Shown piece by piece: positions 17,201 through 25,626 of a DNA stretch of 64,000 bases (position 1 is its first letter; each line of letters opens with the position of its first letter). A program made the translations under genes and the position numbers. The stretch comes from UBA1181 sp045601045 (GTDB taxonomy: Bacteria; Bacteroidota; Bacteroidia; Bacteroidales; Paludibacteraceae). The DNA lies in NCBI GenBank assembly GCA_045601045.1, contig JAZRZA010000027.1, positions 1-64,000 on the forward strand. Reading direction: 5' to 3'. The notes beneath the pieces are model-generated. The model ran no database searches, had not been told where the DNA came from, and saw nothing but the letters and a program-made list of their open reading frames with translations.

Positions 17201-18524
17201 CCTTCTCCACGAAGATGGCCTTCATATCTTGACCTCCAATATCTAAGATAAAGGAGACCTTTGGATTCAATTTATAAGCGGCCGTATAGTGGGCAATGGT
17301 CTCCACCATACCGAAATTCAAGCCAAAAGCGGTCTTGATCAGCTCCTCACCATAACCAGTCGAGCATCCAGCCACCACTTTCAAGTTTTTACCGCACGCG
17401 CGGGCCTCCTCCAACAAGAGGGTAAGGCCCTCCTTGACCGTCTCCAACGGACGGCCACCATTCTTTTTGTAGAAGGTAAAGAAAATTCGCTCCTGCTCGT
17501 CCATCGCCACCACCTTGGTAGTCGTCGAACCAGAGTCGATACCTATATAGCAATTTTCCGAGGCGAGTTGGGAGATCTCCACCTTTTCAATCTTGTTCTT
17601 CTCCTTGCTGATCTTCCAATCCTCGAACTGCTGTTTGGACTCAAACAACGGAGCCAAAGCTGATTTCGCGATTTCCGTATTCTCGCGTTTCGTCTTGAAG
17701 AGTGCGATGAATTCATCCAAGCTCTTCACCTCAGCTTTCTCGCTCATAGAGAGGCTGGCACCCCAAGCAGGCACCACAGAGGCCTGTTCGGTCATAACAA
17801 TGTCCTCGTCACCGAAACCGATCTTCTCCTGCATAATCTTGCGAAGCGCAGGAATATGCGCGAAAGGACCTCCGCAAAGGAACACCTTCGACTTTATGTC
17901 ACATCCGCGGGAGAGGGCGGAGATAACCTGTGTAGCCACTGCCGTAAATATGGAAGCGGCGATATTCTCACGCTTTACATTCAAAGCGATCAAGTTCTGA
18001 ATATCCGTTTTGGAGAATACACCACAACGGGATGCGATCGGATAGACCGCATCGGCACGGAGGGCCATATCGCTAAGTTCGCTCACCTCCACACCCAATA
18101 TTACCGCCATCTGATCGATGAAGGCACCCGTACCTCCGGCACAGTTACCATTCATACGGATATCAGGCTGCATATTTTTGTTGAAGAAGATCATCTTACT
18201 GTCCTCTCCACCAATATCTATCAATGTTTTTGTGCCAGGGAAACGTTTCTCGATCACTTGGGTAGCGGCAACCACCTCTTGAATAAACGGCAATCCAAAA
18301 CGCTCAGAAAGACCCATTCCAGCGGAACCGGTCACCTGAATTCTCACATCAGCAACAGAAAATTGAGTCTTTAGTTTCTCCAAAGATTGCAACAAAGTTC
18401 CCTGTATATCCGCATGATGTCTCGCATAGTCGGTATATACAAGTTCTCCTTCGCCATCCGTAACGACCACCTTCAAAGTGGTGGATCCAGCATCCAGACC
18501 AATATTAAATATGTTTTTTAACAT
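14268..18524 (-). CDS. Double activase / 2-hydroxyacyl-CoA dehydratase-type fusion protein
   Basis: A 1418-residue protein from ATG 18524 (MLKNIFNIGLDAGSTTLKV); the frame is open 31 codons further up, but that region holds the promoter. Two BadF/BcrA-type ASKHA ATPase domains lie in tandem: about residues 7-265, with DAGSTT and Cys128/Cys167, and about 325-590, with DSGSTTTK and Cys453/Cys492. In the single-domain activase HgdC two monomers share one 4Fe-4S cluster through such Cys pairs; here both pairs are in one chain, each 39 residues apart. A CVGCENNC segment and a DUF2229/HgdB-like C-terminal half (to about 1418) follow. By family knowledge it would drive ATP-dependent low-potential electron transfer. 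The substrate is unknown and the gene stands alone. Confidence 0.88.
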   Translation of the reverse strand: MLKNIFNIGLDAGSTTLKVVVTDGEGELVYTDYARHHADIQGTLLQSLEKLKTQFSVADVRIQVTGSAGMGLSERFGLPFIQEVVAATQVIEKRFPGTKTLIDIGGEDSKMIFFNKNMQPDIRMNGNCAGGTGAFIDQMAVILGVEVSELSDMALRADAVYPIASRCGVFSKTDIQNLIALNVKRENIAASIFTAVATQVISALSRGCDIKSKVFLCGGPFAHIPALRKIMQEKIGFGDEDIVMTEQASVVPAWGASLSMSEKAEVKSLDEFIALFKTKRENTEIAKSALAPLFESKQQFEDWKISKEKNKIEKVEISQLASENCYIGIDSGSTTTKVVAMDEQERIFFTFYKKNGGRPLETVKEGLTLLLEEARACGKNLKVVAGCSTGYGEELIKTAFGLNFGMVETIAHYTAAYKLNPKVSFILDIGGQDMKAIFVEKGAINRLEINEACSSGCGSFIDSFAQSLKCPIADFVRRACESQNPCDLGTRCTVFMNSKVKQCLREGSPLDDISAGLAYSVIKNCLYKVLKLKDVKDLGEHIVLQGGTMRNSAVVRAFELSVGKEVIVSNYPELMGAYGAALFSKKRVQPATEGVELSQLVDLKEYTSEPLRCVGCENNCQILKNVFANGKVYYSGNKCEKVYTNKGEKGRVAFNMSFYKNELAFKKDKKGVLEKPYFTVGIPRALNMYENFPFWYTLFTRCNIAVKNSARSTFAMYEKGLNTVMADNICFPAKLLHGHIFDLAEKKVDRIFYPYVIYERMEPNSNNSYNCPVVAGYSDVLRSSINVEERFGIPMDAPVINFKDDKLLEKSCSAYMKSILEKNYDKKVFKAAFEEAMKARDNFSNTLRDKANHLLAKAKEENRLVIVLAGRPYHNDPLVQHKVSEIITSFGVDVVTEDIVRDTEASLKDSHIIPQWSYMNRIMKVAQWVAESKENVHYVQLTSFGCGPDAFIVDEVIDMMKRYGKNVTLLKVDDVNNAGSLRLRIRSLIESLKYKNEESEPVRQDFVTTPEFLKKDVNKKILVPFFSDFHSPFIPVLFDLIGYHFENMPPSDELSVQYGLKYANNEICYPATLVVGDCIRAMESGKYDRNNVVFAITQTGGQCRATNYIALIKKALLSAGYGDIPVISISIMDTINEQSGFTPNVKKIAKLVIYLVFYADALSKMYYSAVVREKEKGAARAILDEYIALGVSAVGAKKSKEMVRLMGEAAQKFDAISETKDVPRIGIVGEIFIKYNSFGHQHVVDWLVEEGIEPVIPSLSDFFLQYFPNAKFNEANHLEKKRKFIARLLSSLGEKYLNRVIRKIDKAASAFRYYEKNANIHEEAKRAEKITNLAAQFGEGWLIPAEFASFAERGINAAISLQPFGCIANHVISKGIEKRVKDIFPDMNLLFLDFDGGVSEVNVLNRLHFIARAAKNMK

Positions 18525-18540
18525 AAAAATCGATTTGCCG

Positions 18541-18548
18541 CAAAAGTA
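18541..18548 (-). promoter_or_regulatory. -7 element of the activase gene
   Basis: TACTTTTG on the minus strand (18548-18541), matching TAnnTTTG, 17 bases before the ATG at 18524. The upstream region is T-rich on the minus strand, but the -33 element is not well placed. Confidence 0.5.
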
Positions 18549-18676
18549 CGAAAACTTTCCCCTAAAAAAAACAAAATCCCCATCCAATTCCGCACTAATG
18601 TTAATTATTTCAAACACAACTATTTTCCATACAAGACAAAAGGGGCGGTGAATTCAAAATCTTCCGCTCTGATTTT

Positions 18677-18707
18677 TTGTATTTTAGAAAAAAAATGAAT
18701 ACCTTTG
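18677..18707 (+). promoter_or_regulatory. Promoter of the GH5 gene
   Basis: TTG (18677-18679), 20 bases, TACCTTTG (18700-18707). The predicted leader is about 80 bases and contains a small hairpin (GACAC 18734-18738 with GTGTC 18745-18749). Confidence 0.75.
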
Positions 18708-18794
18708 GGGTGCCTATATAAGTATAATTTAAAGACACGGAAATGTGTCAGAGTATAAATGTTGTATTATTGTATATGTAAGTATTAATGTATC

Positions 18795-20654
18795 ATGAAA
18801 AGTTTCTTGAAAAATTTTAAGAGATGCGCGTTCGTCGTATGCGCGTCCTTGGCATCCATGGCAGCGTTTGCACAGTACCCTGCGGGGTCTCCAGTTGCCA
18901 TTAACGGTAAATTACAAGTAAAAGGGACACAACTCGTCAACGAGTGTGGTTACCCAGTGCAACTCCGCGGCATGAGTTCCCATGGTCCACAATGGTTTGG
19001 CAACTGTATCTGTGAGGCAGGCATCAAAAATTTGGTGGATGAATGGGGAATCAGTGTCTACCGAATCGCCATGTACGTGCAAGAAAAAGGATATGTGACG
19101 AACAAGCAAGGTTTCCGTGAAAAGATTGACGAGGTCGTTAAGATCTGTGGAGACCTAGGTATATACTGCCTTATCGACTGGCACGTCCTCTCACCAGGCA
19201 ACCCCAATGACAACAGCTATTCAGACGCTGAGGATTTCTGGAAATACATGTCACAAAAACATGGTTCGAAGAAGCACGTCCTTTATGAACTTTGCAACGA
19301 ACCCAACGGTTGTCAATGGTCAGAGGTAAAAAAATACGCTGAAAAGATCATCCCTATTTTTCGAAACAACAACGACGAGACTATCGCCATCGTAGGAACC
19401 CCAACATGGAGCCAAGATGTGGACAACGCCTCTAACGACAAGTTGAACTACTCGAATGTGATGTACACCCTTCACTTCTACGCAGGTTCACATGGACAAT
19501 ACTTAATAGACAAGGCCAACACGGCTATCAGAAATGGCGCGCCCATTTTCATCACAGAGTTCGGTGTTTCCAAAGCAGATGGTAACGGTGGTGTATTCCC
19601 TAACGAGACACGCAACTGGATCAAATGGGCCAACGACAACAATGTCAGCTTCATCAACTGGAGTTACTCCGATGCCAACGAGACATCCGGAGCACTTAAC
19701 CCAGGATCTTGCAACGGTGGGAAATGGAACAACACCTCCACCTCTGGAACGCTCATCAAGGAGCTGATCAAGAGCAATCCGAAGACATTCACCGCATGCA
19801 ATGGCCAACAACAAGGTGGTCAACAACAAGGTGGTCAACAGCAAGGTGGACAACAACAAGGTGGACAGCAACAAGGCGGTCAACAGCAAGGTGGACAACA
19901 ACAAGGTGGACAACAGCAAGGCGGCCAGCAGCAAACCCAACCTGTCACCTACCCTGATCTCACCACCAATATCACAGCCGGCCAAGGATACAGAATCGTC
20001 AACAAGGCGACAGGAAAGGTGATGTCATCCAACAACAAGATGGAGGGCGACGCACCATTGGTAACCGTAACCAGAAAAGAGGGTGACAGAAGCCAAATCT
20101 ACGTATTCAAAGGGGTTGACGAGTTCTTCAGACTACGAAACGAGGCATCCATGAAGTGTCTCTCCAACAAGTACCAACCGAATGATGGCACAGCCATTGT
20201 CCAATTGGACTACAACCAATGGGACGAGAGCGAGAAATGGAAGATCACCTTGGTGAATGACAAGTGGTTCCGCATTGAGAACAAGAGCGTCAATAACAAT
20301 AACACCTGCATCGCCTCTACGGGCAGCAACGACGGTGACGCTGTAAAACAAACCACATGGAGCAACCAAGACGCTCAACTTTGGGGCTTAGAAAAGACCG
20401 ACGTGGACGATTCAGGCGTGGCCTCTTTCGCAGCGGAAAGCCTTGTATTCTACCCTACGATTTGGGGAGACGAATTCATCATCGAGGGATTCGGATTCGA
20501 CAAGGTGATGGTCAGCAACATCTCAGGCGTAACCCTCAAACAATTTGAGGCAGCCGATAGCTACAATGTGGCAGACCTCTCCGCAGGCATCTATTTCGTA
20601 ACCGTTATGGAGGGAGAGAACATCATCGGCAGATTCAAAGCCATCAAGAAATAA
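18795..20654 (+). CDS. GH5 endoglucanase with QQQGG linker, ricin-type lectin domain and T9SS sorting domain
   Basis: A 619-residue secreted enzyme. The signal peptide ends at AFA-Q27. The GH5 (subfamily 2-like) domain covers about residues 35-330, with acid/base Glu169 in YELCNEPNG and nucleophile Glu255 in PIFITEFG; such enzymes cut beta-1,4-glucan. A linker of nine QQQ blocks separated by GG follows (about 338-380). Next is a ricin-B/CBM13-like domain (GYRIVNKATGKVM, later DAQLWGLEK). The last 80 residues match a type A T9SS sorting domain (VFYPTIWGDEFIIEG, then NVADLSAGIYFVTVM and the basic end RFKAIKK), so the enzyme should leave through the T9SS whose parts lie elsewhere in the window. 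It is monocistronic with its own promoter and terminator. Confidence 0.92.
   Translation: MKSFLKNFKRCAFVVCASLASMAAFAQYPAGSPVAINGKLQVKGTQLVNECGYPVQLRGMSSHGPQWFGNCICEAGIKNLVDEWGISVYRIAMYVQEKGYVTNKQGFREKIDEVVKICGDLGIYCLIDWHVLSPGNPNDNSYSDAEDFWKYMSQKHGSKKHVLYELCNEPNGCQWSEVKKYAEKIIPIFRNNNDETIAIVGTPTWSQDVDNASNDKLNYSNVMYTLHFYAGSHGQYLIDKANTAIRNGAPIFITEFGVSKADGNGGVFPNETRNWIKWANDNNVSFINWSYSDANETSGALNPGSCNGGKWNNTSTSGTLIKELIKSNPKTFTACNGQQQGGQQQGGQQQGGQQQGGQQQGGQQQGGQQQGGQQQGGQQQTQPVTYPDLTTNITAGQGYRIVNKATGKVMSSNNKMEGDAPLVTVTRKEGDRSQIYVFKGVDEFFRLRNEASMKCLSNKYQPNDGTAIVQLDYNQWDESEKWKITLVNDKWFRIENKSVNNNNTCIASTGSNDGDAVKQTTWSNQDAQLWGLEKTDVDDSGVASFAAESLVFYPTIWGDEFIIEGFGFDKVMVSNISGVTLKQFEAADSYNVADLSAGIYFVTVMEGENIIGRFKAIKK
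19806..19934 (+). repeat. 15-bp tandem repeat encoding the QQQGG linker
   Basis: Nine QQQ blocks separated by eight GG pairs, period 15 bases. The units differ in synonymous codons (CAA/CAG and GGT/GGA/GGC), so the protein repeat is conserved beyond simple DNA slippage. It is a flexible linker between the catalytic and lectin domains. Confidence 0.9.
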
Positions 20655-20696
20655 GACTTCAGACAATATTATTTTAACAGTTAAACAACAAGAAGG

Positions 20697-20725
20697 GCGG
20701 AAGAGATATTTTCTTCCGCTCTTTG
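20697..20725 (+). terminator. Terminator after the GH5 gene
   Basis: GCGGAAGA (20697-20704) pairs with TCTTCCGC (20712-20719), followed by a modest T-rich tail. Confidence 0.6.
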
Positions 20726-20890
20726 CTTTTAAATAACCGGTTCTATATTCTTGGCGATGGGATTGTAATTAGATCCACATCGACCTACGAAACGGGCTTC
20801 AGGACCACAACGAATCTCCATTACAACGATGACGGGACAATAATAAAAAGAAGGACCAGAGAAGCAGGATATGAGGGTTTCCCTATTTTA

Positions 20891-22357
20891 TCATCTCAGT
20901 TTCCAGAAATGGGAGGTAAAGAGCAAGATAATCGTGTAAATCTCCAAACGACCTACCAACATCAAACCAGACAAAACCCACTTTCCAAAATCGGAAACCT
21001 CAGCGAAATTGGCGGCTGGTCCTGTAAGTCCATAGCCGGGTCCATTATTGGAGATAGCCGTCAAACAAGAACCTACTGCCGTCTCGAAATCCAATCCGCT
21101 TAATGCCAACAAAAATGTTCCCAGTAGGAAAACCATTAGGAATAGGAAGAAGAATGCCAAAATACGCTCCACAGCATCCACAGACACAGGACGGTCAGAG
21201 ACCTTCAAGGGCAAAACCGCATTCGGATGGGAATGCAAGCGAAGTTCGTTCAACGAGTTCTTTACCGCAATGATGATACGGATTAATTTCACTCCTCCGC
21301 TGGATGAACCCGCACAAGCGCCACTCAACATCATAACGGCAGTCGGCATGCAGAAAGCAGCTCCCCAACCCACATAATCACAATAGGTACCTTGGTAGCC
21401 ACACGAGGTGAATATACTCAACACATGGAAGAGCGCCGCGCGGAATTTCGCCTCAACGCCAACAGGCATCTGGGAAGACTCCACCGACATCGGATTCCAA
21501 AGCAACATCACAAAGAAAAGAAGCGTCAAAATGACGGAAAGCAACACATACCAGCGCAACTCCTCATTGACACGGAACACCTTCCATTCCCCCACTGTGG
21601 CAAAATAGTAAAGCGCGAAGTTGACGCCTGCCAGAAACATAAAAAGACAGCAGACATACTCCAAATAGGGTGAATTGAAATAGGCGAAGTTGGCTTGGTG
21701 CGTGCTGAAACCGCCCGTTCCCACAGTAGTCATGGAATGGCAGACCGCATCATAGAAATCCATGGGACCAATCCAAAAGAAGAGGAAACAAAGAAAAGTC
21801 AAAATCGCATAAATCAAGAGGATACCTCTAGCCGCCTCTTGTGTCTTCGGACGCAATTTTTTCAAGGAGACACTCGTGGCCTCCGTGGCGAACAACTGCG
21901 TATTGTTACGGTTGAATGAGGGCAGCAAAGCGATGGAGAACAACATAATTCCTAAACCACCCATCCACTGCATCGTACTACGCCAGAATAAGATGCCATG
22001 AGGTTGCTCATCAATATTATTCAGGACAGAAGCGCCCGTTGTGGTAAAACCAGACATCGTTTCAAAAAAAGCATCCGCCACCGAGTCTACCGTTCCATAG
22101 AGCAAGAAGGGCAACATGCCAAAAACAGAGAATACCACCCATGCGCCTGAGATGATAATATAGCAATCCTTTCGGGTCAAGGAGGCCTTGTTCTTACGGT
22201 TAGGGAAATAGAGTGCCGCGGAAACAGCGCTGGTCAAGGCTGTCGTCATCAACAACGCCTTCCAGTCTGCCTCTTGGTAGCACAAAGCGACCAAAGTAGA
22301 GATGATCAAAAACGCATTCTCCATAAATAGGAGAACTCCAAATATCTTCTTTTTCAT
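20891..22357 (-). CDS. trkH: Potassium uptake protein TrkH/KtrB
   Basis: A 488-residue inner-membrane K+ translocation subunit with about 10-12 membrane segments. The four pore-loop repeats are visible as FFETMSGFTTTGASVLN, CHSMTTVGTGGFSTH, SSGGVKLIR and SCLTAISNNGPGYG. It normally needs the NAD-binding regulator TrkA, which is not beside it here. It is the third gene of a minus-strand set rbfA, lolC/E, trkH, separated from lolC/E by 34 bases. Confidence 0.92.
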   Translation of the reverse strand: MKKKIFGVLLFMENAFLIISTLVALCYQEADWKALLMTTALTSAVSAALYFPNRKNKASLTRKDCYIIISGAWVVFSVFGMLPFLLYGTVDSVADAFFETMSGFTTTGASVLNNIDEQPHGILFWRSTMQWMGGLGIMLFSIALLPSFNRNNTQLFATEATSVSLKKLRPKTQEAARGILLIYAILTFLCFLFFWIGPMDFYDAVCHSMTTVGTGGFSTHQANFAYFNSPYLEYVCCLFMFLAGVNFALYYFATVGEWKVFRVNEELRWYVLLSVILTLLFFVMLLWNPMSVESSQMPVGVEAKFRAALFHVLSIFTSCGYQGTYCDYVGWGAAFCMPTAVMMLSGACAGSSSGGVKLIRIIIAVKNSLNELRLHSHPNAVLPLKVSDRPVSVDAVERILAFFFLFLMVFLLGTFLLALSGLDFETAVGSCLTAISNNGPGYGLTGPAANFAEVSDFGKWVLSGLMLVGRLEIYTIILLFTSHFWKLR

Positions 22358-22391
22358 GATAAAATATCCAATTCCTCAATGGGATTTTCTC

Positions 22392-23615
22392 TTACCTCTT
22401 ACCCGCCATATATTTTGTCGGGAACCAAGAGATCAACAAACCGATCAGCAACGAAGAGAGAAGAATCAACAAGACATCCGTCCATCTGACACAGATAGGA
22501 TAGGCGTCCACCACAAAACCTCCCTCATCACCGTTATTCAACTTGATAACACCAAACCATTGCTGTATGCCACAAAGGATCAGTCCCAATGTGACGCCAA
22601 TCAAGGTGCCAAAGACAGAGATCAACCACCCCTCCAAGAGGAACACCTGACGTACAAATCGATGGGTTGCCCCTAAATTATAGAGTGTGATGACATTCGA
22701 TTTCTTCTCCAGAATCAACATGGTCAGCGAACCCATCACATTGAAAACCGCAATCAGCAAAATAAAGATCAAGATCAGAAAAGAGATCCACTTCTCGATT
22801 TTCATCATGCGATAGAATCCCTCATGTTGCTCCTCCTTGTTTTGTACCAAGAAGTTGTCACCCATGATCTCCCTGATTTGACTTTGGGCCTCTTCCCGAT
22901 CCACATCATCCGACAATCCCAACTCCACAGAGGTGACCTCCCCTTCGTCAAAGCCGAACAATCGTCTCGCGAAATCGATATCCACAAAGGCATATTTGGA
23001 ATCTATCTCCAACTGGTTCGTGCCATAAATACCCATCAAAAAGAGTTGTTCTTCCGAAAAGGCCTTCTCAGGGTTTGCCACATTCACTTTCACATCATGC
23101 TTGGGAGCATACAAAGAGATCGGCCGCATAAAACCAAGTCCCGCGCCGATTTGGTTGGCTAACGCGCCACCAACCACCACATAGAAATCCTCGTCTTCCC
23201 GTAACGTAAAGGCTCCAGCCTGCATCACGTCACGAACATTGGTCAGCGTGGCGTAATTCTCCGTCACACCCTTCACCGCCACCATGGTCTGGCGATCTTT
23301 GCTTCTGATCAAAGCGTTCTCCTCCATGACATCACAAGCGACACGCACGAAATCCAGCGATTTGACACGCGCCACACGCTCGTCATGGGACAAAAATGTC
23401 TTTCCCTCCACCAAAGTAATCTTAATATCCGGATCAAATGAGTTGAAGAGCCCCTGAATCAGTTGCTGAAACCCATTATACCCAGACAACACGCAGACAA
23501 GAGCAAGCGTCGCCACACAAATACCACCAGCGCAAATGGCTGAAATAATATTGATGGCATTATGATCTTTGCGTGAGAAAAGATACCTTAAAGCGAAGAA
23601 GAGTTGGAGTCTCAT
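22392..23615 (-). CDS. lolE: Lipoprotein-releasing ABC permease (LolC/LolE family)
   Basis: A 407-residue FtsX-like permease with one N-terminal membrane segment (about residues 20-45), a large periplasmic domain (MacB_PCD type) and three C-terminal membrane segments. The opening FALRYLFSRKDHNAINIISA is typical of LolC/LolE. With the ATPase LolD, probably the gene at 35246, it would lift lipoproteins from the inner membrane. Its start overlaps the stop of rbfA (ATGA, 23612-23615), so translation is coupled. LolC cannot be told from LolE here, and the symbol is only a label. Confidence 0.85.
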   Translation of the reverse strand: MRLQLFFALRYLFSRKDHNAINIISAICAGGICVATLALVCVLSGYNGFQQLIQGLFNSFDPDIKITLVEGKTFLSHDERVARVKSLDFVRVACDVMEENALIRSKDRQTMVAVKGVTENYATLTNVRDVMQAGAFTLREDEDFYVVVGGALANQIGAGLGFMRPISLYAPKHDVKVNVANPEKAFSEEQLFLMGIYGTNQLEIDSKYAFVDIDFARRLFGFDEGEVTSVELGLSDDVDREEAQSQIREIMGDNFLVQNKEEQHEGFYRMMKIEKWISFLILIFILLIAVFNVMGSLTMLILEKKSNVITLYNLGATHRFVRQVFLLEGWLISVFGTLIGVTLGLILCGIQQWFGVIKLNNGDEGGFVVDAYPICVRWTDVLLILLSSLLIGLLISWFPTKYMAGKR

Positions 23616-23956
23616 TTTTTATCCAAGCCCAAAAGTCTATCAATATTCTCCAAATAATCCAACGAGTCATCCAAAAAGAATGTCAACTCTGGCACCTGAC
23701 GAAGTTGGTACCTGGTACGTTGAGACAAATCATGGCGAATGGATTTGGTGGCTCCCTTTATCATCTCCATCATCTCGGCCTGCTTGTCATTAGGGAAGAT
23801 ACTTAAATAGGCTCTCGCCACGCTTAAATCCGCAGAAACAGAAACAGACGTAACGGAAATCAAAACACCACCCTGTGACTTGGTGAATTTTTGGAAAATA
23901 TCGCCCAACTCCTTTTGGATGAGTCTATCAATTTTGTTTTTTCTAGTTGATTCCAT
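23612..23956 (-). CDS. rbfA: Ribosome-binding factor A
   Basis: A 114-residue single KH-like domain protein that matures the 30S subunit and 16S rRNA 5' end. The start RKNKIDRLIQKELGDIFQK and the segment VTSVSVSADLSVARAYLSIF are characteristic. First gene of the operon with lolC/E and trkH, and divergent from dprA. Confidence 0.93.
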   Translation of the reverse strand: MESTRKNKIDRLIQKELGDIFQKFTKSQGGVLISVTSVSVSADLSVARAYLSIFPNDKQAEMMEMIKGATKSIRHDLSQRTRYQLRQVPELTFFLDDSLDYLENIDRLLGLDKK

Positions 23957-23986
23957 AGTAACTAATCATTATATATATTAATTTTG

Positions 23987-23994
23987 CAAAGGTA
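23987..23994 (-). promoter_or_regulatory. -7 element of the rbfA operon
   Basis: TACCTTTG on the minus strand (23994-23987), a perfect consensus match, about 30 bases before the rbfA ATG. Confidence 0.7.
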
Positions 23995-24059
23995 ATAAAA
24001 ATGTTGTATCTGCGGAAAGCGGTACAACGCTATCGTAAAAGTTCTATTTGTTTTAGTTT

Positions 24060-25175
24060 ATGGAATCACAATTATTGTATCAAATCGCCCTTTCCATGGC
24101 CAAAGGTGTAGGAATCCGCACCATCAAGAATCTGCTCTCCGCATGGGGAGAGGAAGCCAACGTATTCAACCACACATTGCAAGAGTTGCAATCGATCCCT
24201 AACATTGGCGCGGCAACCGCGCAAAACTTACTGAATCCCCTGCTGCTGAAACAGGCAGAAAAAGAGTTGAACTTTCTCACACGGATAGGCGGAAGGGCGA
24301 TTCCCTACTCCTCCAAGGATTATCCGTCTCGGCTACGGGAGTGCGACGACGCCCCCTTCATCCTCTACACGAAGGGGAATATGGACTTCAACACCCAACA
24401 CGTCATCGGCATCGTGGGAACACGGAAAATGACCAACTACGGAAAGGAAATTTGCGAAGAGATCATCTCCGACTTGGCGGACAAACATCCTGACTTACTG
24501 GTCATCAGCGGATTAGCCCACGGCGTGGACGGATGCGCGCATAGGAAGGCCCTGGATTTGGGGCTCTCCACCATAGGCGTGGTCGGCCACGGATTAGACC
24601 TAATGTATCCCGCGCAACACAAGTCGTTAGTGGAGAAGATGATGATCCAAGGAGGCATGGTCACCGAGTACCGTGCAGGCTGCTTCGTGGACAAGAAAAA
24701 CTTCGTCTCCCGCAACCGGATCATCGCCGGACTGAGCGATGTGATTCTTGTGGTGGAATCCGGAGAGAAGGGAGGAGCGCTCTTCACCGCAGAGTTCGCC
24801 AACTCCTACAACAGGGATGTCTGCGCCATTCCCGGACGCGTCGGAGATAGCTACTCGGCTGGATGCAACCAATTGATCAAAAGCCACCAAGCCGTTATGG
24901 TGGAGAGTGCGGAAGAGATCGAGAAACTGATGAATTGGGATGTGGCGAAGACCACCCATCCCACCATCAACCTCTCTAAATTCATGTCATTGTCAGGGGA
25001 ACAGAAAATCATTGTCGAAGCCTTACAGCTGGCGGAGAGAATGGAGATCAACGAATTGGTCAAGAAGACACAGATCCCCTTCGGCAGACTGTCATCACTT
25101 CTCTTTGAAATGGAGATGGACGACCTTGTCCACACCGCCCCGGGAAACGTTTACTATCTACCAATGGGAAGATAA
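24060..25175 (+). CDS. dprA: DNA-processing protein DprA
   Basis: A 371-residue protein that loads RecA on incoming single-stranded DNA during transformation. The N-terminal helix-hairpin-helix region is at about residues 1-70 (ALSMAKGVGIRTIKNLL). The Rossmann-like core shows IGIVGTRKMTNYG, SGLAHGVDGCAHRKAL and SRNRIIAGLS. A C-terminal winged helix (DprA_WH) covers about 310-370. It is monocistronic, with a terminator directly after it. Uptake genes are not seen here, so competence cannot be asserted. Confidence 0.95.
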   Translation: MESQLLYQIALSMAKGVGIRTIKNLLSAWGEEANVFNHTLQELQSIPNIGAATAQNLLNPLLLKQAEKELNFLTRIGGRAIPYSSKDYPSRLRECDDAPFILYTKGNMDFNTQHVIGIVGTRKMTNYGKEICEEIISDLADKHPDLLVISGLAHGVDGCAHRKALDLGLSTIGVVGHGLDLMYPAQHKSLVEKMMIQGGMVTEYRAGCFVDKKNFVSRNRIIAGLSDVILVVESGEKGGALFTAEFANSYNRDVCAIPGRVGDSYSAGCNQLIKSHQAVMVESAEEIEKLMNWDVAKTTHPTINLSKFMSLSGEQKIIVEALQLAERMEINELVKKTQIPFGRLSSLLFEMEMDDLVHTAPGNVYYLPMGR

Positions 25176-25176
25176 A

Positions 25177-25209
25177 AAAAGAGGCCCTGGATTCGTTCAG
25201 GGCCTCTAT
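25177..25209 (-). terminator. Terminator between dprA and the TonB-domain gene
   Basis: GAGGCCCTG (25181-25189) pairs with CAGGGCCTC (25198-25206). The T-run is on the minus strand (from 25180 down), so it mainly ends the 25229 gene; it may also serve dprA. Confidence 0.85.
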
Positions 25210-25228
25210 GCTTTCACGAAGTAATCAC

Positions 25229-25609
25229 TTACTTCTTGGGGAACCACATCTTAAAGGTGATGATACGGGTCACTCTCGATTTCACCGGCACGCCATCCTG
25301 TGTGGCAGGCGTCCACTTAGGCATCATCTCCATCACCCGCAACGCTTCCGCATCCAAGCTCGGGGAGACGCTTCGATCCACCTTCACATCCTTGACTGAG
25401 CCATCCTCCTCCACATCAAATGAGACATAAACCAAGCCTGACTCATTATTATCCATCGCCTTTTGCGGATAGGAGATGTTCGCTTGAAGGAATTTAATAT
25501 ATTCCCCCTTCCCTCCCGGAAATTCAGCAAGCTCGGATTGTGCCGACAAAAGTGAAGCCACAGAGAGCAAGCAAGCCGTTAATATGAATTTTAAACGTAT
25601 CGATTTCAT
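25229..25609 (-). CDS. Periplasmic TonB C-terminal-domain protein without membrane anchor
   Basis: A 126-residue protein with a cleavable signal peptide (ending LLSAQ, near residue 24) followed only by a TonB C-terminal domain (about 30-125: ISYPQKAMDNNESGLVYVSF, then the closing FKMWFPKK). Classical TonB has a membrane anchor and a Pro-rich spacer, which are both missing. It may bind a TonB box or a partner protein in the periplasm but could not transmit proton-motive force on its own. It lies 17 bases after the nucleoside kinase on the same strand. Confidence 0.8.
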   Translation of the reverse strand: MKSIRLKFILTACLLSVASLLSAQSELAEFPGGKGEYIKFLQANISYPQKAMDNNESGLVYVSFDVEEDGSVKDVKVDRSVSPSLDAEALRVMEMMPKWTPATQDGVPVKSRVTRIITFKMWFPKK

Positions 25610-25626
25610 CCTGTGTTATGTTTTGA

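Noticed and set aside
18525..18617. 31-codon N-terminal extension of the activase
   Set aside because: The extension covers the -7 element, and the family normally begins a few residues before the DAGSTT motif.
19806..19934. Possible CRISPR or minisatellite at the 15-bp repeats
   Set aside because: No spacers, period 15, in frame with a protein linker; simply the coding repeat of QQQGG.
20723..21103. 126-codon plus-strand open frame after the GH5 gene
   Set aside because: Mostly antisense to trkH; low-complexity translation and no promoter.
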